A stretch of 64,000 bases of DNA from the IMG/VR virus record IMGVR_UViG_3300042301_003612, positions 19,559 to 83,558 of that record; one strand, 5' to 3'. The notes below the pieces were generated by a model. It searched no databases, was not told where the DNA came from, and saw nothing but the letters and a program-made list of their open reading frames with translations. A program made the translations under genes and the position numbers. Shown here one piece after another: positions 42,425-49,740 of the stretch (its first letter is position 1; every line of letters starts with the position of its first letter). The DNA is from a virus.

Positions 42425-42728
42425 AACAGGACTTAGTAAAGAAATTTCAGTTTTAGATGCAATTACAACACCAAGTGAATTACTACGAGAAACTTTTATT
42501 AATTTTATGTGGGGATTTTTAGGTAATTCTATTGTTGTGTTTGTCGCAAAAGAATTGGACTTTTTAGTTTTAATAAATTATATTTTGTATTACGTTTTAA
42601 TTTCGTATATTGTCAACAGAAAAAAATATGATACAATTTTAGGTAAGTTTATAGTTCTCCCTGGTTCGGCCGCGGGAGGAGCATTTGCGGGATATAAATT
42701 AGCTCAAATAATTACAGAAATGGTTTAA
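42363..42728 (+). CDS. Small membrane protein, uncertain start
   Basis: The frame overlaps the DUF3310 gene and has no ATG early on; TTG at 42363 (or GTG at 42333) would begin it. The part after 42424 encodes about two transmembrane segments (FINFMWGFLGNSIVVFVA; LVLINYILYYVLISYIV) and a Gly/Ala-rich helix (GSAAGGAFAGYKLA). Membrane topology is clear; the start is not. Confidence 0.5.
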   Translation: MKTSEKDFGTSNTISKTSKNKTGLSKEISVLDAITTPSELLRETFINFMWGFLGNSIVVFVAKELDFLVLINYILYYVLISYIVNRKKYDTILGKFIVLPGSAAGGAFAGYKLAQIITEMV

Positions 42729-42745
42729 TTAAAAAAAGATAAGAT

Positions 42746-42817
42746 ATGATAGGTAGTTTAGTGTATGTAAGTTTGTTATTGAATGTAGTATTAATTTTAA
42801 AATTGATACGCAAATGA
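42746..42817 (+). CDS. Tiny membrane peptide (23 aa)
   Basis: MIGSLVYVSLLLNVVLILKL plus a short basic end; nearly all hydrophobic. Its stop overlaps the next ATG by four bases (ATGATGA region). Confidence 0.4.
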   Translation: MIGSLVYVSLLLNVVLILKLIRK

Positions 42818-42903
42818 TGATAGTAATGGGAATTTTAATTGTTGTTGCGATAGTGTTAACAACTGTGTTAGTGATGGACATTTTAATTGATATAATAATA
42901 TGA
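42814..42903 (+). CDS. Tiny membrane peptide (29 aa)
   Basis: MMIVMGILIVVAIVLTTVLV followed by an acidic end. Begins in the stop of the 23-residue frame and ends in the start of the next gene (ATGA overlaps on both sides). Such chained overlaps support translation. Confidence 0.42.
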   Translation: MMIVMGILIVVAIVLTTVLVMDILIDIII

Positions 42904-43430
42904 AATACTACAAAATAATTTTGGCCGGTAAAGGAGCTGAACTTTACCCATTTCAATTAAACACAAAACAATACGAAACTTTTCGTGATAACGGGGTAGA
43001 ACAAGATGAGATGGAATGCGATGATATATGTGAAATATTAGAAGTTGAAAGTTTCCTTGATTCGACAAACGAATCTATTATGGGGCCTTTTGCGGATTCA
43101 TTTATTTTAAGAGTTGAAGATGAGTATGGAAAAGTTGTTTATGAAACAGAAGTTTTGGATATAAAAAAAATTGATTACGAAGAAAAATATTGTAGTAATA
43201 AAGCTTTTTTAATTGTTGAAAATTATTGTAAAGGTGAACAAGTAATTTATGATATACCACTTGAAGAAGATTTTGATATTGATAAATTAAGATTAAAAGT
43301 CTATGATGTTGGTTGTAGAGTCGAAGTAGTAAACGAAATTATATATGATGAAAAATCATATGAAATTTATAAATCATATGGTGATACAACTAGTAAAGGA
43401 TTTAATTATCATTTAACCGCAGGAATTTAA
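42900..43430 (+). CDS. Hypothetical protein (176 aa)
   Basis: Acidic protein beginning MKYYKIILAGKGAELYPFQL, two apparent alpha/beta halves with strands such as DSFILRVEDEYGKVVYETEV. No family recognised. Coupled to the preceding tiny ORF and five bases before the methyltransferase. Confidence 0.58.
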   Translation: MKYYKIILAGKGAELYPFQLNTKQYETFRDNGVEQDEMECDDICEILEVESFLDSTNESIMGPFADSFILRVEDEYGKVVYETEVLDIKKIDYEEKYCSNKAFLIVENYCKGEQVIYDIPLEEDFDIDKLRLKVYDVGCRVEVVNEIIYDEKSYEIYKSYGDTTSKGFNYHLTAGI

Positions 43431-43435
43431 AAATT

Positions 43436-44287
43436 ATGGAAACAGGAAAAATAATAAATGGAGATTGCATCAAGGTAATGAAAACATTATCTGATGGGTG
43501 TGTTGATTTGGTTGTGACATCACCACCATATAATTGCGGAATTAAATATGATACCCACATAGATGACTTACCTATGGATAAATATTGGGGTTGGACAAGA
43601 GAATGGTTAACAGAAACTTACCGATTGATTAAAGATGACGGTAGAGTCTCAATTAACATTCCCTACGAAGTGAATGTTCAAGATAGAGGAGGTAGAGTAT
43701 TTTTTGTTTCAGAATTTTATCAAATAATGAAAGAGGTTGGATTTAAATTCTTTGGAATCGTGGATTTAGAAGAAGATTCGCCACACAGAAGTAAGACAAC
43801 CGCATGGGGTTCTTGGATGAGTCCTAGTTCTCCATATATTTATAATCCAAAAGAATGTGTAATATTAGCTTATAAAAAACAACACATTAAAAAAGTTAAA
43901 GGTGAGCCAGAGTGGAAAGGAGTCCCAACTGAGATTGAACAGGAAGATGGGACATTAAAGAAAAAAATTGTATATGAGGAAAAAGATAAGAAAGAGTTTA
44001 TGGAACTTGTATTTGGTCAGTGGAATTACTTTGCAGATACTAAATCACTCACCAAGGCAACTTTCTCGATGGACATACCAACAAAAGCAATTAAAATATT
44101 GTCCTACAAAAACGATGTAGTTCTTGACCCATTTGCGGGTAGCGGGACATCATGCGTTGCTGCGGAAATATTAGATAGACGATGGATAGGTATAGAACTA
44201 AGTCCTGACTACGCTGAGATTTCTCGTAAACGAATACAATCTTTTGTGGATAAGAAAAAACAACTTAAATTAGAATTTAATAAATAG
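43436..44287 (+). CDS. DNA methyltransferase, beta class (N4/N6)
   Basis: 283 residues. Catalytic motif TSPPYN (28-33) comes before the SAM-binding motif DPFAGSGTS (231-239), the order of the beta class. TSPPY is often found in N4-cytosine enzymes, but N6-adenine is possible. It is unlike the Dam-type enzyme at 30643, so the phage may mark DNA at two targets. No restriction nuclease is adjacent. Followed by a terminator. Confidence 0.83.
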   Translation: METGKIINGDCIKVMKTLSDGCVDLVVTSPPYNCGIKYDTHIDDLPMDKYWGWTREWLTETYRLIKDDGRVSINIPYEVNVQDRGGRVFFVSEFYQIMKEVGFKFFGIVDLEEDSPHRSKTTAWGSWMSPSSPYIYNPKECVILAYKKQHIKKVKGEPEWKGVPTEIEQEDGTLKKKIVYEEKDKKEFMELVFGQWNYFADTKSLTKATFSMDIPTKAIKILSYKNDVVLDPFAGSGTSCVAAEILDRRWIGIELSPDYAEISRKRIQSFVDKKKQLKLEFNK

Positions 44288-44311
44288 GGGAATTTAATAT
44301 CCCCTTTTTTG
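44286..44311 (+). terminator. Intrinsic terminator after methyltransferase
   Basis: AGGGGA and TCCCCT stem with an A/T loop, followed by six T. Confidence 0.72.
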
Positions 44312-44320
44312 TTTTCATGA

Positions 44321-44328
44321 TATTTATT
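44321..44328 (+). promoter_or_regulatory. Late-promoter-like element TATTTATT
   Basis: GATATTTATTATA 13 bases before the ATG at 44342, directly after a terminator. Confidence 0.5.
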
Positions 44329-44341
44329 ATAAAAAATACAC

Positions 44342-45490
44342 ATGAAAGGAATGAAACTTAATGAGTCTGAATTAAAAGACAGGATATTTCAAATTTATAA
44401 AGAGGAACAATATAAGATTCTTGAAGAAAAATGGAACAAATTATCTAAAGAAGATAAAATATTTGTTTTTGAATTTGCAAAAAAAATATACACTGAACAA
44501 ACCAAGTTAATAAAAGAATCTAAATGGTATAATACTCTTGGTGATGTTGTCGGTATCTTTGACCCAACAGGTATTGTTGATATTGTTAATGGTATTAGTT
44601 ATTGGAGACAAGGTGATAAATTATATGCAATTCTTTCATTTGTTTCGGCAATCCCTTATTTAGGTGACCTTATCGCTAAACCTGTCATTGGTGTTATGAA
44701 ATTAGGTGGTGGAGCCGCTAAAGCGTTTAAAGCAGCAACTTTAACTGGCGATGCCGTTAAAATTGCTGGTACGGCAAAAAGAGCTGGTGGACCTATTGCT
44801 AAGATGGTTGAGACTGCTCCAACTTGGGGTGAGAAATTAGTGACCGCTTTAAAAGGGTCTATTGGCCGAGTTCCTTTGTTAGGTTCTGGCTTAGTAAAAG
44901 TTATTGAAGAGTACGTCCAAATTTTTGGTAAAGCCGGAAAAGAAATGAAAGCGGGAACTGAAATTGGTAAAGGTATTGTAAAAAGTGAAAAGGCGTTAAG
45001 CGCTGTTGAAAAAGAAGAATTATTAAAACAAATGAGTAAAGACCAATCTTTCAGAGGGTTTAGAGATTTAGGCACTGGAAAAAATAGTTGGTTAAGTTTT
45101 ATGAAATCGGATGCAAGTTTAGGCGCTAAATTTTATGCGGGGGTTCCTAGAATTTTTGGTGGTAATCCTGCAACAAGGTCTTTGATGAAAAGAACTAAAT
45201 TTTATGCGGGGTTTTTAGATTGGTTAGGTGTTGGAAATTTTGTTGGTCCTGATGAGCTTGAAAAAATGTACCCTGACGTTGAAAAACAGTATGAACAATA
45301 CGCTCAATTACCCGAATCACAAAATTTATGGAATCAGGAGTTTGCCTCAGGACAAACAACACAAACTACTGTAGCGTCCGAGTTACCATCATTGTCTACT
45401 GCAAAACAATCAACATCAACTGCGGTTAAAACAGATGCATTCACATCATTAATTAGTTCACTATTAGGTGGGGGAAAAGCGTTAGTATGA
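44342..45490 (+). CDS. Leader-bearing candidate ejected protein
   Basis: 382 residues. The N-terminus MKLNESELKDRIFQIYKEEQ is a shared leader. Residues about 60-115 (LGDVVGIFDPTGIVDIVNGI, then YAILSFVSAIPYLGDLI) form a hydrophobic domain similar to the DPTG-containing pre-toxin regions that precede polymorphic toxin tips. A Gly/Ala-rich helical part follows, and a Ser/Thr-rich C-terminus. I infer a capsid protein that inserts in a membrane or is delivered with DNA. No toxin active site seen. Confidence 0.6.
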   Translation: MKGMKLNESELKDRIFQIYKEEQYKILEEKWNKLSKEDKIFVFEFAKKIYTEQTKLIKESKWYNTLGDVVGIFDPTGIVDIVNGISYWRQGDKLYAILSFVSAIPYLGDLIAKPVIGVMKLGGGAAKAFKAATLTGDAVKIAGTAKRAGGPIAKMVETAPTWGEKLVTALKGSIGRVPLLGSGLVKVIEEYVQIFGKAGKEMKAGTEIGKGIVKSEKALSAVEKEELLKQMSKDQSFRGFRDLGTGKNSWLSFMKSDASLGAKFYAGVPRIFGGNPATRSLMKRTKFYAGFLDWLGVGNFVGPDELEKMYPDVEKQYEQYAQLPESQNLWNQEFASGQTTQTTVASELPSLSTAKQSTSTAVKTDAFTSLISSLLGGGKALV

Positions 45491-46893
45491 AAAACTTACT
45501 AAAAGAAAGTGGTATCAGAGATATCAATAAGTTAGCTAAACGTTATTCTAAAGCTGAAATTTATTTTCACCAAGATTTGGATGGCGTAACAACCGCACTT
45601 GCGATGAAAAAATACCTTGAAGACAATGGTATTAAAGTTGTTGATGCTCACGTTATTCAATACGGGGATAAAGAGTTCTCGGTAAAGAAGAATGACGCTC
45701 AAGGTGATATTATGCCAGTACTTGTGGATTTTGCTCATGGTAAACCAATGTTTGTTATCCATACAGACCACCACGATAGACAAGCGGGTGCGGAAGACAC
45801 TAAATCAACTTCATTTAGAAGTTCACGTTCAAATGTTGAAACAATATCCCAGGTGGTATCACCTAATGAAATATTCTCACCTGAAGATATTCAATTAATA
45901 TCTATGGTTGACTCAGCTAATTACGCGGCGAACGAAGTAACGGTTGACCAAGTAATAAATTATTTATTCAAATTAGATAAAGATAAATCTTTGGGTAAAA
46001 ACAAAACTGCCTTAGGTTTAGTTGCTAATAAGTTATTATTGGCGTTTAAAAATAAACCAGGGTTTTTAGAAGAACTTGTTATGGTTGGAACCCCATCACT
46101 TATGAATCTTGTTACTAACATAAAAAGAATCATGATTGAAAAAGGTTACGCTACCGTACCCGAATTACAGAAAAACAAAGAAGGTTATATTGACCAAATG
46201 AAAAACCACCATAATGTTAAAATTGAAGGTAACATTATTGTTCAATACGGAGGTGGTAGTATGATGAAACCTGGTTCTTATGATAGATACACGCCCTTCA
46301 AAAATAACCCTGACGCTGATTTCTTAGTTATTGCTTGGCCATTAGGTTTAGTTCAAGCGTCTTGTAATCCTTATAAAAAAGAACGTGAGTTAAAAGGTGT
46401 TAACTTAGGTGAGATTGCTCAGGAAGTACTTGCTAAATGGGAGACTCAATTACAAGAAAGACAAATACCGTTATCAACAATTAAATGGATTTCTGAAGGT
46501 TCAAAAGGATTTGGTCCTGAATCAGTTGGGTTTACCTTTAAAGATTTTGTTGCGTTATATGGTAACAATTTTAAAACAATGGAGAATGGTAAAAAACATT
46601 TAACTCAAATTGGTAAAATGATGGAAATTCCTTTTACTGAATTAAGCGAGGAAGAAATGAAAATGTTAGATGGTGTCACAATTAATGCTTGGGATTTAAT
46701 TCAAGCTAATAGTGGTGGACATAAATGTATCACGAACATTTCGGGGCTTAGTTATTTAGGTAGGTCTAAAAGACCGCCAGATGGAAAGTACAAGTATAAT
46801 GCTGAGTCAGATGATTCTCCTTATGTGAAGTTTACTAAAATGGTTCAAAAAGAATTGGTAAATGTGTTACAGTCTAAAATTAATGAAGGTTAA
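45487..46893 (+). CDS. DHH/DHHA1 family phosphoesterase
   Basis: 468 residues, overlapping the previous gene by four bases. HQDLDG (His28, Asp30, Asp32) is motif I, HTDHHDR (Asp94, His95, His96) the DHH motif, SMVDSAN a further metal ligand, and SGGHKC (409-414) the DHHA1 substrate-binding motif. Relatives degrade single-stranded DNA (RecJ), very short RNA (NrnA) or cyclic dinucleotides (GdpP). The sequence alone does not select between these. Co-translated with a candidate ejected protein. N-terminus MKNLLKESGI is faintly leader-like. Confidence 0.75.
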   Translation: MKNLLKESGIRDINKLAKRYSKAEIYFHQDLDGVTTALAMKKYLEDNGIKVVDAHVIQYGDKEFSVKKNDAQGDIMPVLVDFAHGKPMFVIHTDHHDRQAGAEDTKSTSFRSSRSNVETISQVVSPNEIFSPEDIQLISMVDSANYAANEVTVDQVINYLFKLDKDKSLGKNKTALGLVANKLLLAFKNKPGFLEELVMVGTPSLMNLVTNIKRIMIEKGYATVPELQKNKEGYIDQMKNHHNVKIEGNIIVQYGGGSMMKPGSYDRYTPFKNNPDADFLVIAWPLGLVQASCNPYKKERELKGVNLGEIAQEVLAKWETQLQERQIPLSTIKWISEGSKGFGPESVGFTFKDFVALYGNNFKTMENGKKHLTQIGKMMEIPFTELSEEEMKMLDGVTINAWDLIQANSGGHKCITNISGLSYLGRSKRPPDGKYKYNAESDDSPYVKFTKMVQKELVNVLQSKINEG

Positions 46894-47231
46894 AAATTAA
46901 CCTCATCACCGATTTGTAATCCTAATTTTTTTGCGGTACCCCCCATAATTTCTAAAATTATATCACCTTCACCACAGTAATTAACACATTCATCTGTCGT
47001 ACATGGGGAACAATTATGGTGTATTTTAGTTATGGTATTACTATCAATAAAAATAATGTCTAACGGGATAATACAATTTTTCATCCAAAAACAATGTTCA
47101 CCATCATCTATTAAAAATAACATACCATTATAGGAACTGTCAAATTTTTTACCCATCATACCACTTTCAGTATCTTTTGGAGTAATAACTGTTTTAACTT
47201 TAAACTTATTGTTATTAATTTTTATTATCAT
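46890..47231 (-). CDS. DUF192 family protein
   Basis: 113 residues. GMMGKKFDSSYNGMLFLID, then HCFWMKNCIIPLDIIFIDS and PCTTDEC, ending LGLQIGDEV: the full DUF192 pattern with the WMKN-x-x-IPLD core. Bacterial members are usually exported; here no signal peptide is present. Function of the family unknown. The 3' end overlaps the DHH gene by four bases. Confidence 0.8.
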   Translation of the reverse strand: MIIKINNNKFKVKTVITPKDTESGMMGKKFDSSYNGMLFLIDDGEHCFWMKNCIIPLDIIFIDSNTITKIHHNCSPCTTDECVNYCGEGDIILEIMGGTAKKLGLQIGDEVNF

Positions 47232-47235
47232 ATTT

Positions 47236-47243
47236 AATAAATA
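47236..47243 (-). promoter_or_regulatory. Late-promoter-like element TATTTATT
   Basis: GATATTTATT on the minus strand, a few bases before the DUF192 start. Confidence 0.45.
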
Positions 47244-47300
47244 TCTTAAGTTTTTATAATAAAATTTTAAAAATAGTTTTTCTTTTTGAAAAGTTTAATA

Positions 47301-47308
47301 TATTTATA
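47301..47308 (+). promoter_or_regulatory. Orphan late-promoter-like element TATTTATA
   Basis: No start codon follows it closely. About 50 bases downstream lies a terminator, so it may drive a short RNA. Confidence 0.35.
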
Positions 47309-47313
47309 TCCTA

Positions 47314-47388
47314 CAAAGCCCCAACGACCCCCTTTCTTGAGTTGGTTAATAATTAAACCCTAACAGTGTAAAAATTGTTAGGGTTTTT
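47314..47388 (+). ncRNA. Candidate short non-coding RNA
   Basis: A late-type element, a C-rich stretch that is unusual in this genome (GCCCCAACGACCCCC) pairing partly with GAGTTGG, and then an 11-base terminator stem with T tract. No reading frame of note. About 75 bases if transcription starts just after the element. Family unknown; prediction from layout only. Confidence 0.3.
47355..47388 (+). terminator. Intrinsic terminator before smpB
   Basis: AAACCCTAACA and TGTTAGGGTTT, an 11-base perfect stem with a short loop and T tract. Confidence 0.88.
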
Positions 47389-47401
47389 AATTTTTAATCA
47401 C

Positions 47402-47409
47402 TATCTTTG
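47402..47409 (+). promoter_or_regulatory. TAnnTTTG promoter element for smpB
   Basis: TATCTTTG five bases before the SmpB start. A TTG lies 24 bases upstream within the terminator, a little farther than ideal. Confidence 0.42.
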
Positions 47410-47413
47410 CTTT

Positions 47414-47848
47414 ATGGGGACTCAAATCAGCATAATAAATCGTAAAGTTAAGTTCGAATATTCATTTATTGAAACTTTGATTGTTGGTATAAAATTGGTT
47501 GGTCCTGAAGTTAAATCAATTCGTAGTGGTAAAGTGTCATTAGTTGATGCTTATTGTTTTTTTATTGATAACGAGTTAGTAGTTAAAGGAATGAATATTC
47601 CAGAATATAAAATGGCGTATACTCACGAACCATTGCGAGATAGAAAGTTATTACTTAAGAAAAAAGAAATTGTTAAATTACAAAAAGAACTTGTTAAAGG
47701 ATTAACATTGGTCCCATATAGAATATTTTCAAATGATAGAGGATTGTTGAAGATGGAAATAGTTTTGGGTAAGGGTAAAAAATTACATGATAAGAGAGAA
47801 TCTATTAAAGAAAGAGATATTAATAGAGAAATTATGCGTGGCATTTAA
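47414..47848 (+). CDS. smpB: SsrA-binding protein SmpB
   Basis: 144 residues from ATG 47414; the frame is open upstream, but this start aligns with SmpB N-termini. LVGPEVKSIRSGKVSLVDAY, RDRKLLLKKKEI, GLTLVPYRIF and LGKGKKLHDKRESIKERD match the SmpB core and basic C-terminal tail closely. SmpB delivers tmRNA to stalled ribosomes. Length is close to bacterial SmpB (about 150). No tmRNA gene was recognised in this window, so it may work with host tmRNA or one encoded elsewhere. TATCTTTG lies just upstream. Confidence 0.88.
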   Translation: MGTQISIINRKVKFEYSFIETLIVGIKLVGPEVKSIRSGKVSLVDAYCFFIDNELVVKGMNIPEYKMAYTHEPLRDRKLLLKKKEIVKLQKELVKGLTLVPYRIFSNDRGLLKMEIVLGKGKKLHDKRESIKERDINREIMRGI

Positions 47849-47858
47849 AAATTTTTTG

Positions 47859-47866
47859 TATCTTTG
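47859..47866 (+). promoter_or_regulatory. TAnnTTTG promoter element
   Basis: TATCTTTG 20 bases before the ATG at 47887. A matching -33 TTG is not clear. Confidence 0.45.
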
Positions 47867-47886
47867 TAATCACAAACACCGATACT

Positions 47887-48630
47887 ATGACAGACGCATT
47901 AACACAAAAAAAAATTGCAAAAACTAAGTACCAAGACGCTAAGCGTAGTGCGTTAAGAAGTTATGACCAACAAAAGTTGGTAATTGACATTAAACAAAAA
48001 GTTTTTGAAGATTTTTATACCGATATGGTTAAAGTATCTCCTGATTTTGAATTGGTTAAAACTCAAAATTCTTTGGACTATAAAGTTTGGGTTAATTCAT
48101 TTCCTGTTGAAACTTTAACATTAAATTATTTTGATTATGAAATTAAATACACAGGTAAATTACCTGAAGTAGTATCAAAAGGTAAAATTCGTATTGATGT
48201 TAGTGAACACTATGTTACTCCAAGAGGTTCGTGGAAACAAAAAAACTTGGGTTTTAAAATTAAAACTTTATTAGGTTATAATGAAGAAAGTCCATATTAC
48301 AAATCTGGTAGAACTGTTGCTAAGAAAATAATTGAATATGTAGATTCTTTATGGGTAATTGAAAAAGACAGATTATTAAAACAAGATATAAGAAGCCGTG
48401 CCTTCAGAGAATTAATTGGCATGTTTAGTTTTTCTAGAGTTGATTTTGGTACACCAACAACGCCAAACGACCCTAATACTTTTACAGTAACTAATGTTAA
48501 TAAAACCAAGATTATTTTAGGGTACAGATATCGTTCTGTTAATGATAAGATTGAGTTTATTAAAAAGGATATCATTGTACCTAAAGAATTTAATTTAACT
48601 TCTTTAGTGGAAAAATTAGGAGAATTGTAA
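47887..48630 (+). CDS. Hypothetical protein (247 aa)
   Basis: Lys-rich N-terminal helix (QKKIAKTKYQDAKRSALRSY), a beta-rich middle (TLTLNYFDYEIKYTGKLPEV) and an alpha/beta C-terminus. No family recognised. TATCTTTG upstream suggests early or host-polymerase expression. Confidence 0.58.
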   Translation: MTDALTQKKIAKTKYQDAKRSALRSYDQQKLVIDIKQKVFEDFYTDMVKVSPDFELVKTQNSLDYKVWVNSFPVETLTLNYFDYEIKYTGKLPEVVSKGKIRIDVSEHYVTPRGSWKQKNLGFKIKTLLGYNEESPYYKSGRTVAKKIIEYVDSLWVIEKDRLLKQDIRSRAFRELIGMFSFSRVDFGTPTTPNDPNTFTVTNVNKTKIILGYRYRSVNDKIEFIKKDIIVPKEFNLTSLVEKLGEL

Positions 48631-48639
48631 AAAACTCAG

Positions 48640-48647
48640 TATATTTG
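48640..48647 (+). promoter_or_regulatory. TAnnTTTG promoter element
   Basis: TATATTTG 17 bases before the ATG at 48665; -33 match poor. Confidence 0.38.
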
Positions 48648-48664
48648 TAGAAACAATTAAGGAT

Positions 48665-48940
48665 ATGAACACACAGACATACAACATCAGAATCGAGAAC
48701 GAGAAATTTGGTAAACTTTTGAATGAAACATTCATTGATGGAATCCAATTCAAATTATTTTTGAAGATGGTTAGTGGATGTTTAGAGTTAAAAAATGACT
48801 TAACATTTTTCAACGGAACCGATTTCTTAATCAACATTCCTTACAAATTTTTAAAGGATTCAATTATTGTTACATCAACTAACGAGTTCACTTTGGCTGA
48901 CCATGCAAAAAGCAAAATTGAAGCGTTAGTTACTAAATAA
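48665..48940 (+). CDS. Hypothetical protein (91 aa)
   Basis: Small alpha/beta protein (TYNIRIENEKFGKLLNETFI; GTDFLINIPYKFLKDSIIV). No family recognised. Own TATATTTG element upstream. Confidence 0.55.
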   Translation: MNTQTYNIRIENEKFGKLLNETFIDGIQFKLFLKMVSGCLELKNDLTFFNGTDFLINIPYKFLKDSIIVTSTNEFTLADHAKSKIEALVTK

Positions 48941-48948
48941 AATAAATT

Positions 48949-49191
48949 ATGAGCATTGAAACAGGATTATTAATCTCAATTTTAGCATCACTTTATATCA
49001 TCTATAAGTTTTGGAAAAAAATTCTTAAAACTTTGTTGATTATTACAGTACTTTTTTTTGTTTTTTTAGTAATTAAAGTAAAAAGTGTTTACGATAAATT
49101 AATTTCAAAAGATACTATTGAACAACCTAGTGAAACAATTCTTAATAAAAAAGAACTTAATAAAGTTTGGGAATTAATTACTAAAGAATAA
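48949..49191 (+). CDS. Small membrane protein (80 aa)
   Basis: One or two N-terminal hydrophobic segments (about 6-21 and 27-45, TLLIITVLFFVFLVIKV) followed by a charged cytoplasmic or periplasmic helix. Function unknown. Confidence 0.55.
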   Translation: MSIETGLLISILASLYIIYKFWKKILKTLLIITVLFFVFLVIKVKSVYDKLISKDTIEQPSETILNKKELNKVWELITKE

Positions 49192-49198
49192 TAAAAAA

Positions 49199-49309
49199 AT
49201 GTCTTTTATTAATATAAGAACAATTTTGTTAATAAAAATGTTGATGGTTTTAGAGTTTTACCTGTTTCTGAATTCTCATAATATATTGTTTCCTTGTTTA
49301 AAAAAATAA
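49199..49309 (+). CDS. Possible tiny hydrophobic ORF (36 aa)
   Basis: MSFINIRTILLIKMLMVLEF and 16 further residues, hydrophobic with a few basic residues. It lies in a 207-base gap. A frame of this size could arise by chance in A/T-rich DNA. Confidence 0.22.
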   Translation: MSFINIRTILLIKMLMVLEFYLFLNSHNILFPCLKK

Positions 49310-49342
49310 GGTGGTGGTGTCTGACATAACCTGTCGGCCCTA

Positions 49343-49368
49343 AAGGAGACTTAGGTCTCCTTTTTTTT
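49343..49368 (+). terminator. Intrinsic terminator
   Basis: AAGGAGAC and GTCTCCTT stem with loop TTAG and eight T. A smaller GACA...TGTC stem lies just before it. Confidence 0.85.
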
Positions 49369-49378
49369 GTTTTAATGA

Positions 49379-49386
49379 TATTTATA
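49379..49386 (+). promoter_or_regulatory. Late-promoter-like element TATTTATA
   Basis: GATATTTATAACTAAAACAATT then ATG; lies immediately after a terminator, as expected of an independent promoter. Confidence 0.58.
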
Positions 49387-49398
49387 ACTAAAACAATT

Positions 49399-49719
49399 AT
49401 GGCTAAAGATATTATTATTTCGGAAAAACAATTAGAACTGTTAGTTAATGGCGTTAAAAAAGGAAATATACAAGAGCACGGACAAGAAGGGTCTTATATG
49501 GCAAAACAACAATTATTCACTATTGCAACATTAGCACATGCTATGTGGGAAAAAATGGAACAAGGTGAACAACTTGAGGATTGGATGGAGACTAAACTTG
49601 CTCAGGCCGAACAAAGTGTTGTTAGTGTTGTTAAGACATATATGTATGACGAATTTGAGTCTAAAGACTCTGAAGGTATGGGTAAATTAAATTACGATGA
49701 AATAGTAATTGGTAAATAA
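49399..49719 (+). CDS. Leader-bearing helical protein (106 aa)
   Basis: Start at ATG 49399; an in-frame upstream start lies before the late element and is unlikely. IIISEKQLELLVNG is leader-like. The core (YMAKQQLFTIATLAHAMWEK, then LEDWMETKLAQAEQSVVSVV) has the layout of a helical domain that recurs in myophage proteins of unknown function. I infer an internal or scaffold protein. Confidence 0.6.
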   Translation: MAKDIIISEKQLELLVNGVKKGNIQEHGQEGSYMAKQQLFTIATLAHAMWEKMEQGEQLEDWMETKLAQAEQSVVSVVKTYMYDEFESKDSEGMGKLNYDEIVIGK

Positions 49720-49740
49720 TTAGAAAATACTTTTACATTT

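Noticed and set aside
49215-49260. GTTTTAGAG-like word resembling a Cas9 repeat or tracrRNA segment
   Set aside because: There is no direct repeat, spacer array or cas gene in the window, and the match is short and likely by chance in AT-rich sequence.
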